A DNA stretch of 64,000 nt, from positions 10,606,245-10,670,244 of the forward strand of contig OX031066.1 of the NCBI GenBank assembly GCA_943736015.1. The letters are read 5' to 3'. The translations under genes and the position numbers were made by a program. The notes under the pieces were generated by a model. That model saw only the letters and a program-made list of their open reading frames with translations. It searched no databases and had not been told where the DNA came from. Shown in pieces: positions 8,659 to 22,928 of this stretch (its first letter is position 1; the number at the start of each line of letters is the position of its first letter). The stretch comes from Tridacna crocea (lineage: Eukaryota > Mollusca > Bivalvia > Cardiida > Cardiidae).

Positions 8659-11600
8659 ATATGAATTTGATGTGGCCCGAATCAGGAAATCCAATTGAAG
8701 GGTAAAGGGGGCATCAAGGGTTTACTTTAAGGGAAGTAACTCTTGCAAGGGGCTTTAAAGGACCAAAACAAGGTCTTCTGCCACCTTGTTTTCTTGAATT
8801 TTGGCCCTTTTTCAGTGAAATCTGGCATGTGTGGATGGTGCATGCCTGGCAGTTTGCCAAGGACTGCACAGCAGCCTTTAAAAAAGACTTTAAATCCACT
8901 TTTATGCCGTTTTTTGTTCACTGTTTTTCTATTGATATATTAGGGCGCCACTTTGTTTGGCTGACTGGGCCCATTTTCATTTCTCAAAGCCTCTCTGACT
9001 GGCAGGCCGGGCCCAATTTTTTATTTCTCACAGCCTCTCTGATTGGCTGTTGGCACCCATTCTGATTTCCTAAAAGCTTCTGTGATTGGATAATTTCACA
9101 GAGGGATGAGATTTGATTGGATGATTGGGAGGGGGGATATATGTTTATCCTTATTGACCTCTTACCATAAAATGACGCCTTTTAACACCCCTAAAAGAGA
9201 AGGCTTTGGAAAATAATCTGAGAAAAGGAGACAATGCAGGTTACCAGCATTTTCTCCTTTTCTCACAATGTTTTCTACCCTATCAAAGAAAATTTTGATT
9301 ATTAGTTATTCTTACATCTTATTGTATCTTTATGGCCTATTTTTTTTAATTCTTCAAACGAAAACAATATTTTTTTTTTTATCAGAAAAAGTTTCTGCAA
9401 CAGCAACCGGTTGCTTCTGAATTTTATTTTTTTGTGCAGCGGTTAAACATGACATTGACTTTTGACTCGCACGGTCACCAAAACTGACCCAGGTATGAAA
9501 ACAGGGAAATGTTTGATTTACCTTTCTTTGATTTGTGCAACAGGTTTCAGTTGCCTCCGAAAGTGTCTTTACAATTTCATGCGCAGCACGTAACCGTCTC
9601 ATATGGGTGAGATGGTCATCGCAAGTGAATCAATGGCCCTAGTAAGAAAAAACCAAAAAAGAAAAATCCCTATATTTGACTTGAGAAACAGTTGTTGTCT
9701 GCTATGAACTGTCCCGTAAGTCGATTTTTTCATGTTTTCGCGGATACGTAACTGGCACCTACAAATGGTAGTCAGCGTAAATGGGTTTGTTGTCACGGTA
9801 TAAAGAGATTGGAGGAAAAAAAATAGAAATTTAGTTCCCTATATTTGACTTGGGAAACAGGTGTCGTCTGCTATGAAATGTCCCGTAACTCGATTTTTCA
9901 TGTTTTCGCGGATACAAAACTGGCACCTACGAGACGGTAGTCAACGTAAATGGGTTTGTTGTCACATACGATATAGAGAGATTGGAGAAAAAAAAATCAA
10001 AAATTCAGTTCTCTTTGTTTGACTTATGCAACAGGAAGCAGTTGCTACTGAAAAGAGTCTTCATGTCTTTTTTTAGGCACTTGTCACATCATTTTCTGGT
10101 GTTCTTGCATGTGCGTAACTGGCACCTATGAAACAGTAGTCAACGTAACTGGGTTTCTTGTTGCGCTTTGAAGATATTAGAAAAATTATGCTGCAATTCC
10201 TTCCTACTGAAAGAGTTTTCAGTCTTTTTTTTAGCCACTTGTCACATTGTTTTCTGTGCTTTTCGCATGTGCATAATTGGCACGTATGAGGTAGTAATCA
10301 ACGTAACTGGTTTTCTTGTCATGGTTTCAAGCGATTAGAAAAAATAACATTTCAGTTCCCTTTGTTTGATTTATGCAATAGGAAACACATGCTAAATAAA
10401 GAGTTTTCAGTCCCTTTTTTAGCAACTTGTCACATTAATTTGTGTGTGTGTGTTTTTTTTACAGTTTTTTTTTACACTGTACATTGATCATTTTGGCTTA
10501 TGTGAATTTGATGTGGCCCGAATCAGGAAATCCAATTGAAGGGTAAAGGGGGCATCAAGGGTTTACTTTAAGGGAAGTAACTCTTGCAAGGGGCTTGAAA
10601 GGACCAAAACAAGGTCTTCTGCCACCTTGTTTTCTTGAATTTTGGCCCTTTTTCAGTGAAATCTGGCATGTGTGGCTGGTGCAAGCCTGGCAGTTTGCCA
10701 AGGACTGCACAGCAGCCTTTAAAAATGTCTTTAAATCCACTTTTATGCCGTTTTTTGTTCACTGTTTTTCTATTGATATATTAGGGCGCCATTTTGTTTG
10801 GCTGACTGGGCCCATTTTGATTTCTCAAAGCCTCTCTGACTGGCAGGCCGGGCCCAATTTTTTATTTCTCACAGCCTCTCTGATTGGCTGTTGGCACCCA
10901 TTCTGATTTCCTAAAAGCTTCTGTGATTGGATAATTTCACAGAGGGATGAGATTTGATTGGATGATTGGGAGGGGGGGTATATATTTATCCTTATTGACC
11001 CCTTACCATACAATGACGCCTTTTAACACCCCTAAAAGAGAAGACTTTGGAAAATAATCTGAGAAAAGGAGACAATGCAGGTTACCAGCATTTTCTCCTA
11101 TTCCCACAATGTTTTCTACCCTATCAAAGAAAATTTTGATTATAAGTTATTCTTACATCTTATTGTATCTTTATGGCCTATTTTTTTAATTCTTCAAACA
11201 AAAACAATATTCTTTTTTTTCATCAGAAAAAGTTTCTGCAACAGCAACCGGTTGCTTCTGAATTTTTTTGTGCAGGGGTTAAACATGACATTGACTTTTG
11301 ACTCGCACGGTCACCAAAACTGACCCTGGTATGAACACAGGGAAATGTTTGATTTACCTTTCTTTGATTTGTGCAACAGGTTTCAGTTGCCTCCGAAAGT
11401 GTCTTTACAATTTCATGCGCAGCACGTAACCGTCTCATATGGGTGAGATGGTCATCGCAACCGAATCAATGGCCCTAGTGAGAAAAAACGAAAAAAGAAA
11501 AATCCCTATATTTGACTTGAGAATCAGGTGTTGTCTGCTATGAAATGTCCCGTAAGTCGATTTTTTCATGTTTTCGCGGATACGTAACTGGCACCTACAA

Positions 11601-13374
11601 CCGGTAATCAGCATAAATGGGTTTGTTGTCACGGTATAAAGAGATTGGAGGAAAAAAAAATAGAAATTTAGTTCCCTATATTTGACTTGGGAAACAGGTG
11701 TCGTCTGCTATGAAATGTCCCGTAAGTCGATTTTTCATGTTTTCGCGGATACGTAACTGGGACCTACGAGATGGTACTCACCGTAAATGGGTTTGTTGTC
11801 ACGTACGATATAGAGAGATTGGAGAAAATAAAATAAAAAATTCAGTTCTCTTTGTTTGACTTATGCAACAGGAAGCAGTTGCTACTGAAAAGAGTCTTCA
11901 TGTCTTTTTTTAGGCACTTGTCACATCATTTTCTGGTGTTCTTGCATGTGCGTAACTGGCACGTATGAAACAGTAGTCAACGTAACTGGGTTTCTTGTTG
12001 CGCATTGAAGATATTAGAAAAATTATGCTGCAATTCCTTCCTACTGAAAGAGTTTTCAGTCTTTTTTTTAGACACTTGTCACATTGTTTTCTGTGCTTTT
12101 CGCATGTGCATAATTGGCACGTATGAGGTAGTAATCAACGTAACTGGTTTTCTTGTCATGGTTTCAAGCGATTAGAAAAAATAACATTTCAGTTCCCTTT
12201 GTTTGATTTATGCAATAGGAAACACATGCTAAATAAAGAGTTTTCAGTCCCTTTTTTAGCAACTTGTCACATTAATTTGTGTGTGTGTATTTTTTTTACA
12301 GTTTTTTTTACACTGTACATTGATCATTTTGGCTTATTTGAATTTGATGTGGCCCGAATCAGGAAATCCAATTGAAGGGTAAAGGGGGCATCAAGGGTTT
12401 ACTTTAAGGGAAGTAACTCTTGCAAGGGGCTTGAAAGGACCAAAACAAGGTCTTCTGCCACCTTGTTTTCTTCAATTTTGGCCCTTTTTCAGTGAAATCT
12501 GGCATGTGTGGATGGTGCAAGCCTGGCAGTTTGCCAAGGACTGTACAGCAGCCTTTAAAAAAGACTTTAAATCCACTTTTATGCCGTTTTTTGTTCACTG
12601 TTTTTCTATTGATATATTAGGGCGCCACTTTGTTTGGCTGACTGGGCCGATTTTCATTTCTCAAAGACTCTCTGACTGGCAGGCCGGGCACAATTTTGAA
12701 TTTCTCACAGCCTCTCTGATTGGCTGTTGGAACCCATTCTGATTTCCTAAAAGCTTCTGTGATTGGATAATTTCACAGAGGGATGAGATTTGATTGGATG
12801 ATTGGGAGGGGGGGTATATGTTTATCCTTATTGACCTCTTACCATACAATGACGCCTTTTAACACCCCTAAAAGAGAAGGCTTTGGAAAATAATCTGAGA
12901 AAAGGAGACAATGCAGGTTACCAGCATTTTCTCCTTTTCTCACAATGTTTTCTACCCTATCAAAGAAAATTTTGATTATTAGTTATTCTTACATCTTATT
13001 GTATCTTTATGGCCTATTTTTTTAATTCTTCAAACGAAAACAATTTGTTTTTTCATCAGAAAAAGTTTCTGCAACAGCAACCGGTTGCTTCTGAATTTTA
13101 TTTTTTTGTGCAGCGGTTAAACATGACATTGACTTTTGACTCGCACGGTCACCAAAACTGACCCAGGTATGAAAACAGGAAAATGTTTGATTTACCTTTC
13201 TTTGATTTGTGCAACAGGTTTCAGTTGCCTCCGAAAGTGTCTTTACAATTTCATGTGCAGCACGTAACTGTCTCATATGGGTGAGATGGTCATCGCAACC
13301 GAATCAATGGCCCTAGTGAGAAAAATCGAAAAAAGAAAAATCCCTTTATTTGACTCAAAAAACAGGTGTTGTCT

Positions 13375-13720
13375 GCTATGAAATGTCCCGTAAGTCGATT
13401 TTTTCATGTTTTCGCGGATACGTAACTGGCACCTACAAATAGTAGTCAGCGTAAATGGGTTTGTTGTCGCGGTATAAAGAGATTGGAGGAAAAAAAAATA
13501 GAAATTTAGTTCCCTATATTTGACTTGGGAAACAGGTGTCGTTCTGCTATGAAATGTCCCGTAAGTCGATTTTTTCATGTTTTTGTGGATACGTAACTGG
13601 CACCTAAAAACGGTAGTCAGCGTAAATGGGTTTGTTGTCACGGTATAAAGAGATTGGAGGAAAAAAAATAGAAATTTAGTTCCCTATATTTGACTTGGGA
13701 AACAGGTGTCGTCTGCTATG
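13375..13720 (+). repeat. Duplicated internal subunit in the 2,009-bp monomer
   Basis: The AATGTCCCGTAAGTCGA subunit is present twice in tandem (about 13380-13548 and 13553-13717) before the next subunit type. The two copies differ from each other, for example in CCTACAAATAGTAG versus CCTAAAAACGGTAG. The duplication therefore either is not brand new or was brought in by exchange with another monomer. Confidence 0.85.
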
Positions 13721-16700
13721 AAATGTCCCGTAAGTCGATTTTTCATGTTTTCGCGGATACGTAACTGGCACCTACGAGACGGTAGTGAACGTAAATGGGT
13801 TTGTTGTCACATACGATATAGAGAGATTGGAGAAAAAATAAATAAAAAATTCAGTTCTCTTTGTTTGACTTATGCAACAGGAAGCAGTTGCTTCTGTAAA
13901 GAGTCTTCATGTCTTTTTTTAGCCACTTGTCACATCATTTTCTGGTGTTCTTGCATGTGCGTAACTGGCACGTATGAAACAGTAGTCAACGTAACTGGGT
14001 TTCTTGTTGCGCTTTGAAGATATTAGAAAAATTATGCTGCAATTCCTTCCTACTGAAAGAGTTTTCAGTCTTTTTTTTAGCCACTTGTCACATTGTTTTC
14101 TGTGCTTTTCGCATGTGCATAATTGGCACGTATGAGGTGGTAATCAACGTAACTGGGTTTCTTGTCATGGTTTGAAGCGATTAGAAAAAATAACATTTCA
14201 GTTCCCTTTGTTTGATTTATGCAATAGGAAACAATTGCTAAATAAAGAGTTTTCAGTCCCTTTTTTAGCAACTTGTCACATTAATTTGTGTGTGTGTGTT
14301 TTTTTACAGTTTTTTTTTACCCTGTACATTGATCATTTTGGCTTATATGAATTTGATGAGGCCCGAATCAGGAAATCCAATTGAAGGGTAAAGGGGGCAT
14401 CAAGGGTTTACTTTAAGGGAAGTAACTCTTGCAAGGGGCTTGAAAGGACCAAAACAAGGTCTTCTGCCACCTTGTTTTCTTGAATTTTGGCCCTTTTTCA
14501 GTGAAATCTGGCATGTGTGGATGGTGCAAGCCTGGCAGTTTGCCAAGGACTGCACAGCAGCCTTTAAAAAAGACTTTAAATCCACTTTTATGCCGTTTTT
14601 TGTTCACTGTTTTTCTATTGATATATTAGGGCGCCATTTTGTTTGGCTGACTGGGCCCATTTTGAGTTCTCAAAGCCTCTCTGACTGGCAGGCCGGCCAC
14701 AATTTTTTATTTCTCACAGCCTCTCTGATTGGCTGTTGGCACCCATTCTGATTTCCTAAAAGCTTCTGTGATTGGATAATTTCACAGAGGGATGAGATTT
14801 GATTGGATGATTGGGAGGGGGGCTATATGTTTATCCTTATTGACCTCTTACCATACAATGACGCCTTTTAACATCCCTAAAAGAGAAGGCTTTGGAAAAT
14901 AATCGGAGAAAAGGAGACAATGCAGGTTACCAGCATTTTCTCCTTTTCTCATAATGTTTTCTACCCTATCAAAGAAAAATTTGATTATTAGTTATTCTTA
15001 CATCTTATTGTATCTTTATGGCCTATTTTTTTAATTCTTCAAAAGAAAACAATTCTTTTTTTTCATCAGAAAAAGTTTCTGCAACAGCAACCGGTTGCTT
15101 CTGAATTTTATTTTTTTGTGCAGCGGTTAAACATGACATTGACTTTTGACTCACACGGTCACCAAAACTGACCCTGGTATGAAAACAGGGAAATGTTTGA
15201 TTTACCTTTCTTTGATTTGTGCAACAGGTTTCAGTTGCCTCCGAATGTGTCTTTACAATTTCATGCGCAGCACGTAACCTTCTCATATGGGTGAGATGGT
15301 CATCGCAACCGAATCAATGGCCCTAGTGAGAAAAAACGAAAAAAGAAAAATCCCTATATTTGACTTGAGAAACAGGTGTTGTCTGCTATGAAATGTCCCG
15401 TAAGTCGATTTTTTCATGTTTTCGCGGATACGTAACTGGCACCTACAAATGGTAGTCAGTGTAAATGGGTTTGTTGTCGCGGTATAAAGAGATTGGAGGG
15501 AAAAAAAATAGAAATTTAGTTCCCTATATTTGACTTGGGAAACAGGTGTCGTCTGCTATGAAATGTCCTGTAAGTTGATTTTTCATGTTTTCGGGGATAC
15601 GTAACTGGCACCTACGAGACGGTAGTCAACGTAAATGGGTTTGTTGTCACATACGATATAGAGAGATTGGAGAAAAAAAAATAAAAAATTCAGTTCTCTT
15701 TGTTTGACATATGCAACAGGAAGCAGTTGCTACTGAAAAGAGTCTTCATGTCTTTTTTTAGCCACTTGTCACATCATTTTCTGGTGTTCTTGCATGTGCG
15801 TAACTGGCACGTATGAAACAGTAGTCAACGTAACTGGGTTTTTTGTTGCGCTTTGAAGATATTAGAAAAATTATGCTGCAATTCCTTCCTACTGAAAGAG
15901 TTTTCAGTCTTTTTTTTAGCCACTTGTCACATTGTTTTCTGTGCTTTTCGCATGTGCATCATTGGCACGTATGAGGTGGTAATCAACGTAACTGGGTTTC
16001 TTGTCATGGTTTGAAGCGATTAGAAAAAATAGCATTTCAGTTCCCTTTGTTTGATTTATGCAATAGGAAACAATTGCTAGATAAAGAGTTTTCGGTCCCT
16101 TTTTTAGCAACTTGTCACATTAATTTGTGTGTGTGTGTTTTTTTACAATTCTTTTTACACTGTACATTGATCATTTTGGCTTATATGAATTTGATGTGGC
16201 CCGAATCAGGAAATCCAATTGAAGGGTAAAGGGGGCATCAAGGGTTTACTTTAAGGGAAGTAACTCTTGCAAGGGGCTTGAAAGGACCAAAACAAGGTCT
16301 TCTGCCACCTTGTTTTCTTGAATTTTGGCCCTTTTTCAGTGAAATCTGGCATGTGTGGATGGTGCAAGCCTGGCAGTTTGCCAAGGACTGCACAGTTGTC
16401 TTTAAAAAAGACTTTAAATCCACTTTTATGCCGTTTTTTGTTCACTGTTTTCTATTGATATATTAGGGCGCCATTTTATTTGGCTTACTGGGCCCATTTT
16501 GATTTCTCAAGGCCTCTCTGACTGGCAGGCCGGGCCCAATTTTGAATTTCTCACAGCCTCTCTGATTGGCTGTTGGCACCCATTCTGATTTCCTAAAAGC
16601 TTCTGTGATTGGATAATTTCACAGAGGGATGAGATTTGATTGGATGATTGGGAGGGGGGTATATGTTTATCCTTATTTACCTCTTACCATACATTGACGC

Positions 16701-19700
16701 GTTTTAACACCCCTAAAAGAGAAGGCTTTGGAAAATAATCTGAGAAAAGGAGACAATGCAGGTTACCAGCATTTTCTCCTTTTCTCACAATGTTTTCTAC
16801 CCTATCAAAGAAAATTTTGATTATTAGTTATTCTTACATCTTATTGTATCTTTATGGCCTATTTTTTTAATTCTTCAAACGAAAACAATATTTTTTTTTC
16901 ATCAGAAAAAGTTTCTGCAAAAGCAACCGGTTGCTTCTGAATTTTATTTTTTTGTGCAGTGGTTAAACATGACATTGACTTTTGACTCGCACGGTCACCA
17001 AAACTGACCCTGGTATGAAAACAGGGAAATGTTTGATTTACCTTTCTTTGATTTGTGCAACAGGTTTCAGTTGCCTCCGAAAGTGTCTTTACAATTTCAT
17101 GCACAGCACGTAACTGTCTCATATGGGTGAGATGGTCATCGTAACCAAATCAATGGCCCTAGTGAGAAAAAACGAAAAAAGAAAAATCCCTATATTTGAC
17201 TTGAGAAACAGGTGTTGTCTGCTATGAAATGTCCCGTAAGTCGATGTTTTCATGTTTTCGCGGATACGTAACTGGCACCTACAAACGGTAGTCAGCGTAA
17301 ATGGGTTTGTTGTCACGGTATAAAAAGATTGGAGGAATAAAAAATAGAAATTTAGTTCCCTATATTTGACTTGGGAAACAGGTGTCATCTGCTATGAAAT
17401 GTCCCGTAAGTCAATTTTTCATGTTTTCGCGGATACGTAAGTGGCACCTACGAGACGGTAGTCAACGTAAATGGGTTTGTTGTCACATACGATATAGAGA
17501 AATTGGAGAAAGAAAAAATAAAAAATTCAGTTCTCTTTGTTTGACATATGCAACAGGAAGCAGTTGCTACTGAAAAGAGTCTTCATGTCTTTTTTTAGCC
17601 ACTTGTCACATCATTTTCTGGTGTTCTTGCATGTGCGTAACTGGCACGTATGAAACAGTAGTCAACGTAACTGGGTTTTTTGTTGCGCTTTGAAGATATT
17701 AGAAAAATTATGCTGCAATTCCTTCCTACTGAAAGAGTTTTCAGTCTTTTTTTTAGCCACTTGTCACATTGTTTTCTGTGCTTTTCGCATGTGCATAATT
17801 GCCACGTATGAGGTGGTAATCAACGTAACTGGGTTTCTTGTCATGGTTTGAAGCGATTAGAAAAAATAACATTTCAGTTCCCTTTGTTTGATTTATGCAA
17901 TAGGAAACAATTGCTAAATAAAGAGTTTTCAGTCCCTTTTTTAGCAACTTGTCACATTAATTTGTGTGTGTGTGTTTTTTTACATTTTTTTTTTTACACT
18001 GTACATTGATCATTTTGGCTTATATGAATTTGATGTGGCCCGAATCAGGAAATCCAATTGAAGGGTAAAGGGGGCATCAAGGGTTTACTTTAAGGGAAGT
18101 AACTCTTGCAAGGGGCTTGAAAGGACCAAAACAAGGTCTTCTGCCACCTTGTTTTCTTGAATTTTGGCCCTTTTTCAATGAAATCTGGCATGTGTGGATG
18201 GTGCAAGCCTGGCAGTTTGCCAAGGACTGCACAGCAGCCTTTAAAAAAAGACTTTAAATCCACTTTTATGCCGTTTTTTGTTCACTGTTTTTCTATTGAT
18301 ATATTAGGGCGCCATTTTGTTTGGCTGACAGGGCCCATTTTCATTTCTCAAAGCCTCTCTGACTGGCAGGCCGGGCCCAATTTTGAATTTCTCACAGCCT
18401 CTCTGATTGGCTGTTGGCACCCATTCTGATTTCCTAAAAGCTTCTGTGATTGGATAATTTCACAGAGGTATGAGATTTGATTGGATGATTGGGAGGAGGT
18501 GTATATGTTTATCCTTATTGACCTCTTACCATACAATGACGCCTTTTAACATCCCTAAAAGAGAAGGCTTTGGAAAATAATCTGAGAAAAGGAGACAATG
18601 CAGGTTACCAGCATTTTCTCCTTTTCTCACAATGTTTTCTACCCTATCAAAGAAAATTTTGATTATTAGTTACTCTTACATCTTATTGCATCTTTATGGC
18701 CTATTTTTTTAATTCTTCAAACGAAAACAATATTTTTTTTTTTCATCAGAAAAAGGTTCTGCAACAGCAACCGGTTGCTTCTGAATTTTATTTTTTTGTG
18801 CAGCGGTTAAACATGACATTGACTTTTGACTCGCACGGTCACCAAAACTGACCCTGGTATGAAAACAGGGAAATGTTTGATTTACCTTTCTTTGATTTGT
18901 GCAACAGGTTTCAGTTGGCTCCCAAAGTGTCTTTACAATTTCATGCGCAGCACGGAACTGTCTCATATGGGTGAGATGGTTATCGCAACAGAATCAATGG
19001 CCCTAAGGAGAAAAAACGAAAAAAGAAAAATCCCTCTATTTGACTTGAGAATCACGTGTTGTTTGCTATGAAATGTCCCGTAGATCGATTTTTTCATGTT
19101 TTCGCGGATACGTAACTGGCACCTACAAACGGTAGTCAGCGTAAATGGGTTTGTTGTCACGGTATAAAGAGATTGGAGGAAAAAAAATAGAAATTTAGTT
19201 CCCTATATTTGACTTGCGAAGCAGGTGTCGTCTGCTATGAAATGTCCTGTAAGTCGATTTTTCATGTTTTCGCGGATACGTAACTGGCACATACGAGACA
19301 GTAGTCAACGTAAATGGGTTTGTTGTCAGATACGATATAGAAAGATTGAAGAAAAAAAAATTAAAAAATTCAGTTCTCTTTGTTTGACTTATGCAACAGG
19401 AAGCAGTTGCTACTGAAAAGAGTCTTCATGTCTTTTTTTAGCCACTTGTCACATCATTTTCTGGTGTTCTTGCATGTGCGTAACTGGCACGTATGAAACA
19501 ATAGTCAACGTAACTGGGTTTCTTGTTGCGCTTTGAAGATATTAGAAAAATTATGCTGCAATTCCTTCCTACTGAAAGAGTTTTCAGTCTTTTTTTTAGC
19601 CACTTGTCACATTGTTTTCTGTGCTTTTCGCATGTGCATAATTGGCACGTATGAGGTGGTAATCAACGTAACTGGGTTTCTTGTCATGGTTTTAAGCGAT

Positions 19701-22226
19701 TAGAAAAAATAGCATTTCAGTTCCCTTTGTTTGATTTATGCAATAGGAAAGAAATGCTAGATAAAGAGTTTTCAGTCCCTTTTTTAGCAACTTGTCACAT
19801 TAATTTGTGTGTGTGTGTGTTTTTACAGTTCTTTTTACACTGTACATTGATCATTTTGGCTTATATGAATTTGATGTGGCCCGAATCAGGAAATCCAATT
19901 GAAGGGTAAAGGGGGCATAAAGGGTTTACTTTAAGGGAAGTAACTCTTGCAAGGGGCTTGAAAGGACCAAAACAAGGTCTTCTGCCACCTTGTTTTCTTG
20001 AATTTTGGCCCTTTTTCAGTGAAATCTGGCATGTGTGGATGGTGCAAGCCTGGCAGTTTGCCAAGGACTGCACAGCAGCCTTTAAAAAAGACTTTAAATC
20101 CACTTTTATGCCGTTTTTTGTTCACTGTTTTCTATTGATATATTAGGGCGCCATTTTGTTTGGCTGACTGGGCCCATTTTGATTTCTCAAGGCCTCTCTG
20201 ACTGGCAGGCCGGGCCCAATTTTGAATTTCTCACAGCCTCTCTAATTGGCTGTTGGCACCCATTCTGATTTCCTAAAAGCTTCTGTGATTGGATAATTTC
20301 ACAGAGGTATGAGATTTGATTGGATGATTGGGAGGGGGGTATATGTTTATCCTTATTTACCTCTTACCATACATTGACGCGTTTTAACACCCCTAAAAGA
20401 GAAGGCTTTGGAAAATAATCTGAGAAAAGGAGACAATGCAGGTTACCAGCATTTTCTCCTTTTCTCACAATGTTTTCTACCCTATCAAAGAAAATTTTGA
20501 TTATTAGTTATTCTTACATCTTATTGTATCTTTATGGCCTATTTTTTTAATTCTTCCAACGAAAAAAAATTTTTTTTTTCATCAGAAAAAGTTTCTGCAA
20601 CAGCAACCGGTTGCTTCTGAATTTTATTTTTTTGTTGCAGCGGTGAAACATGACATTGACTTTTGACTCGCACGGTCACCAAAACTGACCCTGGTATGAA
20701 AACAGGGAAATGTTTGATTTACCTTTCTTTGATTTGTGCAACAGGTTTCAGTTGGCTCCCAAAGTGTCTTTACAATTTCATGCGCAGCACGTAACCGTCT
20801 CATATGGGTGAGATGGTCATCGCAACCAAATCAATGACCCTAGTGAGAAAAAACGAAAAAGGAAAAATCCCTATATTTGACTTGAAAAACAGGTGTTGTC
20901 TGCTATGAAATGTCCCGTAAGTCGATTTTTTCATTTTTTTCGCGGATATGTAACTGGCACCTACAAACGGTAGTCAGCGTAAATGGGTTTGTTGTCAAGG
21001 TATAAAGAGATTGGAGGAAAAAAAAATAGAAATTTAGTTCCCTATATTTGACTTGTGAAGAAGGTGTCGTCTGCTATGAAATGTCCTGTAAGTCGATTTT
21101 TCATGTTTTCGCGGATACGTAACTGGCACCTACGAGACAGTAGTCAACGTAAATGGGTTTGTTGTCACGTACGATATAGAGAGATTGGAGAAAGAAAAAA
21201 TAAAAAATTCAGTTCTCTTTGTTTGACTTATGCAACAGGAAGCAGTTGCTACTGAAAAGAGTCTTCATGTCTTTTTTTAGCCACTTGTCATATCATTTTC
21301 TGGTGTTCTTGCATGTGCGTAACTGGCACGTATGAAACAGTAGTCAACGTAACTGGGTTTTTTGTTGCGCTTTGAAGATATTAGAAAAATTATACTGTAA
21401 TTCCTTCCTACTGAAAGAGTTTTCAGTCTTTTTTTTAGCCACTTGTCACATTGTTTTCTGTGCTTTTCGCATGTGCATAATTGCCACGTATGAGGTGGTA
21501 ATCAACGTAACTGGGTTTCTTGTCATGGTTTGAAGCGATTAGAAAAAATAACATTTCAGTTCCCTTTGTTTGATTTATGCAATAGGAAACAATTGCTAAA
21601 TAAAGAGTTTTCAGTCCCTTTTTTAGCAACTTGTTACATTAATTTGTGTGTGTGTGTGTTTTTACAGTTTTTTTTTACACTGTACATTGATCATTTTGGC
21701 TTATATGAATTTGATGTGGCCCGAATCAGGAAATCCAATTGAAGGGTAAAGGGGGCATCAAGGGTTTACTTTAAGGGAAGTAACTCTTGCAAGGGGCTTG
21801 AAAGGACCAAAACAAGGTCTTCTGCCACCTTGTTTTCTTGAATTTTGGCCCTTTTTCAATGAAATCTGGCATGTGTGGATGGTGCAAGCCTGGCAGTTTG
21901 CCAAGGACTGCACAGCAGCCTTTAAAAAAAGACTTTAAATCCACTTTTATGCCGTTTTTTGTTCACTGTTTTTCTATTGATATATTAGGGCGCCATTTTG
22001 TTTGGCTGACTGGGCCCATTTTCATTTCTCAAAGCCTCTCTGACTGGCAGGCCGGGCCCAATTTTGAATTTCTCACAGCCTCTCTGATTGGCTGTTGGCA
22101 CCCATTCTGATTTCCTAAAAGCTTCTGTGATTGGATAATTTCACAGAGGGATGAGATTTGATTGGATGATTGGGAGGGGGGGTATATGTTTATCCTTATT
22201 GACCTCTTACCATACAATGACGCCTT

Positions 22227-22241
22227 TTAACACCCCTAAAA
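22227..22241. repeat. LINE target-site duplication, 3'-side copy
   Basis: TTAACACCCCTAAAA is part of the normal monomer sequence and is repeated exactly at 28544-28558. A perfect 15-bp duplication is typical of target-primed reverse transcription and shows a single, fairly young insertion. Confidence 0.97.
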
Positions 22242-22862
22242 TGAATGAATGTTGTTTTATGGCGCATCGACAGCTTTGGTCATTTAGCGCGCATATCTAT
22301 TTTAAAAGATAATAAACGAAGTGTTGTTTAAACTGAATGAAGTTTAAATGACAATAAAAGAATTGAATTAAGAAAACTTAATGCATAAAGGGCATCATCG
22401 AGTTACAGGGCAATCCCCATATACTCAAAAGTTTTAAATGATAAGATCTAAGAATGCGACAAATAAGGTTTAAACTCAATGCTGGTTTGATAAAAAGAAG
22501 TTTTTTAAATGAAAAAAAAAATTGTCATTTATAATATGCATAAAATATGATATTGAGTGGCTGGGCATTCCCTGCCTACTCCAAAGCTTTAGGTTAAAAG
22601 GTAAGACTGATAATATTGTTTTTCCTTGGAAATGAAATTAAAAGTGGTAAAGACTGGAGCCTCCAATGGGATCAAATACTCCCATTAAAGAGGTCCTGTC
22701 TCCAATGAGATAAGATGTAGAAGTTTTTTAAATGAAAAAGAAATATGTGTCATTTATAATGCGCATAAAATATGATATTGAGTGGCTGGGCATTCCCTGC
22801 CTACTCAACAGTTTTAGATTAAAAGGCAAGACTGATAATATTGTTTTTCCTTGGAAATGAGG
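22242..22862 (-). other. LINE 3' untranslated region and tail
   Basis: About 620 bp between the ORF2 stop and the insertion point. It ends, in transcript sense, in a short (CATT)n tract instead of a poly-A tail; microsatellite-like tails are common in I and CR1-type LINEs. Most of the ORF-proximal part belongs to a tandem duplication (22497-22928). No gene is present. Confidence 0.85.
22497..22704 (-). repeat. LINE 3'-end tandem duplication, distal copy
   Basis: Aligns almost base for base with 22720-22928 at an offset of about 223 bp; the copies differ at scattered sites and by small indels. It still contains a recognisable duplicate of the last codons of ORF2 followed by TAA, out of reach of the real reading frame. 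Confidence 0.9.
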
Positions 22863-22928
22863 TTAAAACTGGTAAAGATTGGAGCCTCCAATGGGATCAA
22901 ATACTCCCATTAAAGAGGTCCTGTCTCC
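22720..22928 (-). repeat. LINE 3'-end tandem duplication, ORF-proximal copy
   Basis: Covers the last ~20 codons of ORF2, its stop codon and about 140 bp of 3' UTR. It is separated from the distal copy by about 15 bp. Because it includes coding sequence, the unit boundary lies inside ORF2. Confidence 0.9.

Larger units (their letters stand above)
8659..22241 (+). repeat. 1.84-kb macrosatellite array, block 2 (older subfamily)
   Basis: Landmarks at 8754, 10595, 12431, 14440, 16278, 18117, 19958 and 21798 give spacings of 1836-1841 bp, except 2009 bp between 12431 and 14440. All copies have the same orientation. Neighbours share private variants in clusters: TGACATATGCAACAGG and GGGTTTTTTGTTGCG occur around 15.7-17.7 kb, and AATGAAATCTGG copies at 18.2 and 21.9 kb. 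This points to local exchange between copies. The block ends at the 15-bp target duplication of the LINE. No genes are present. Confidence 0.97.
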
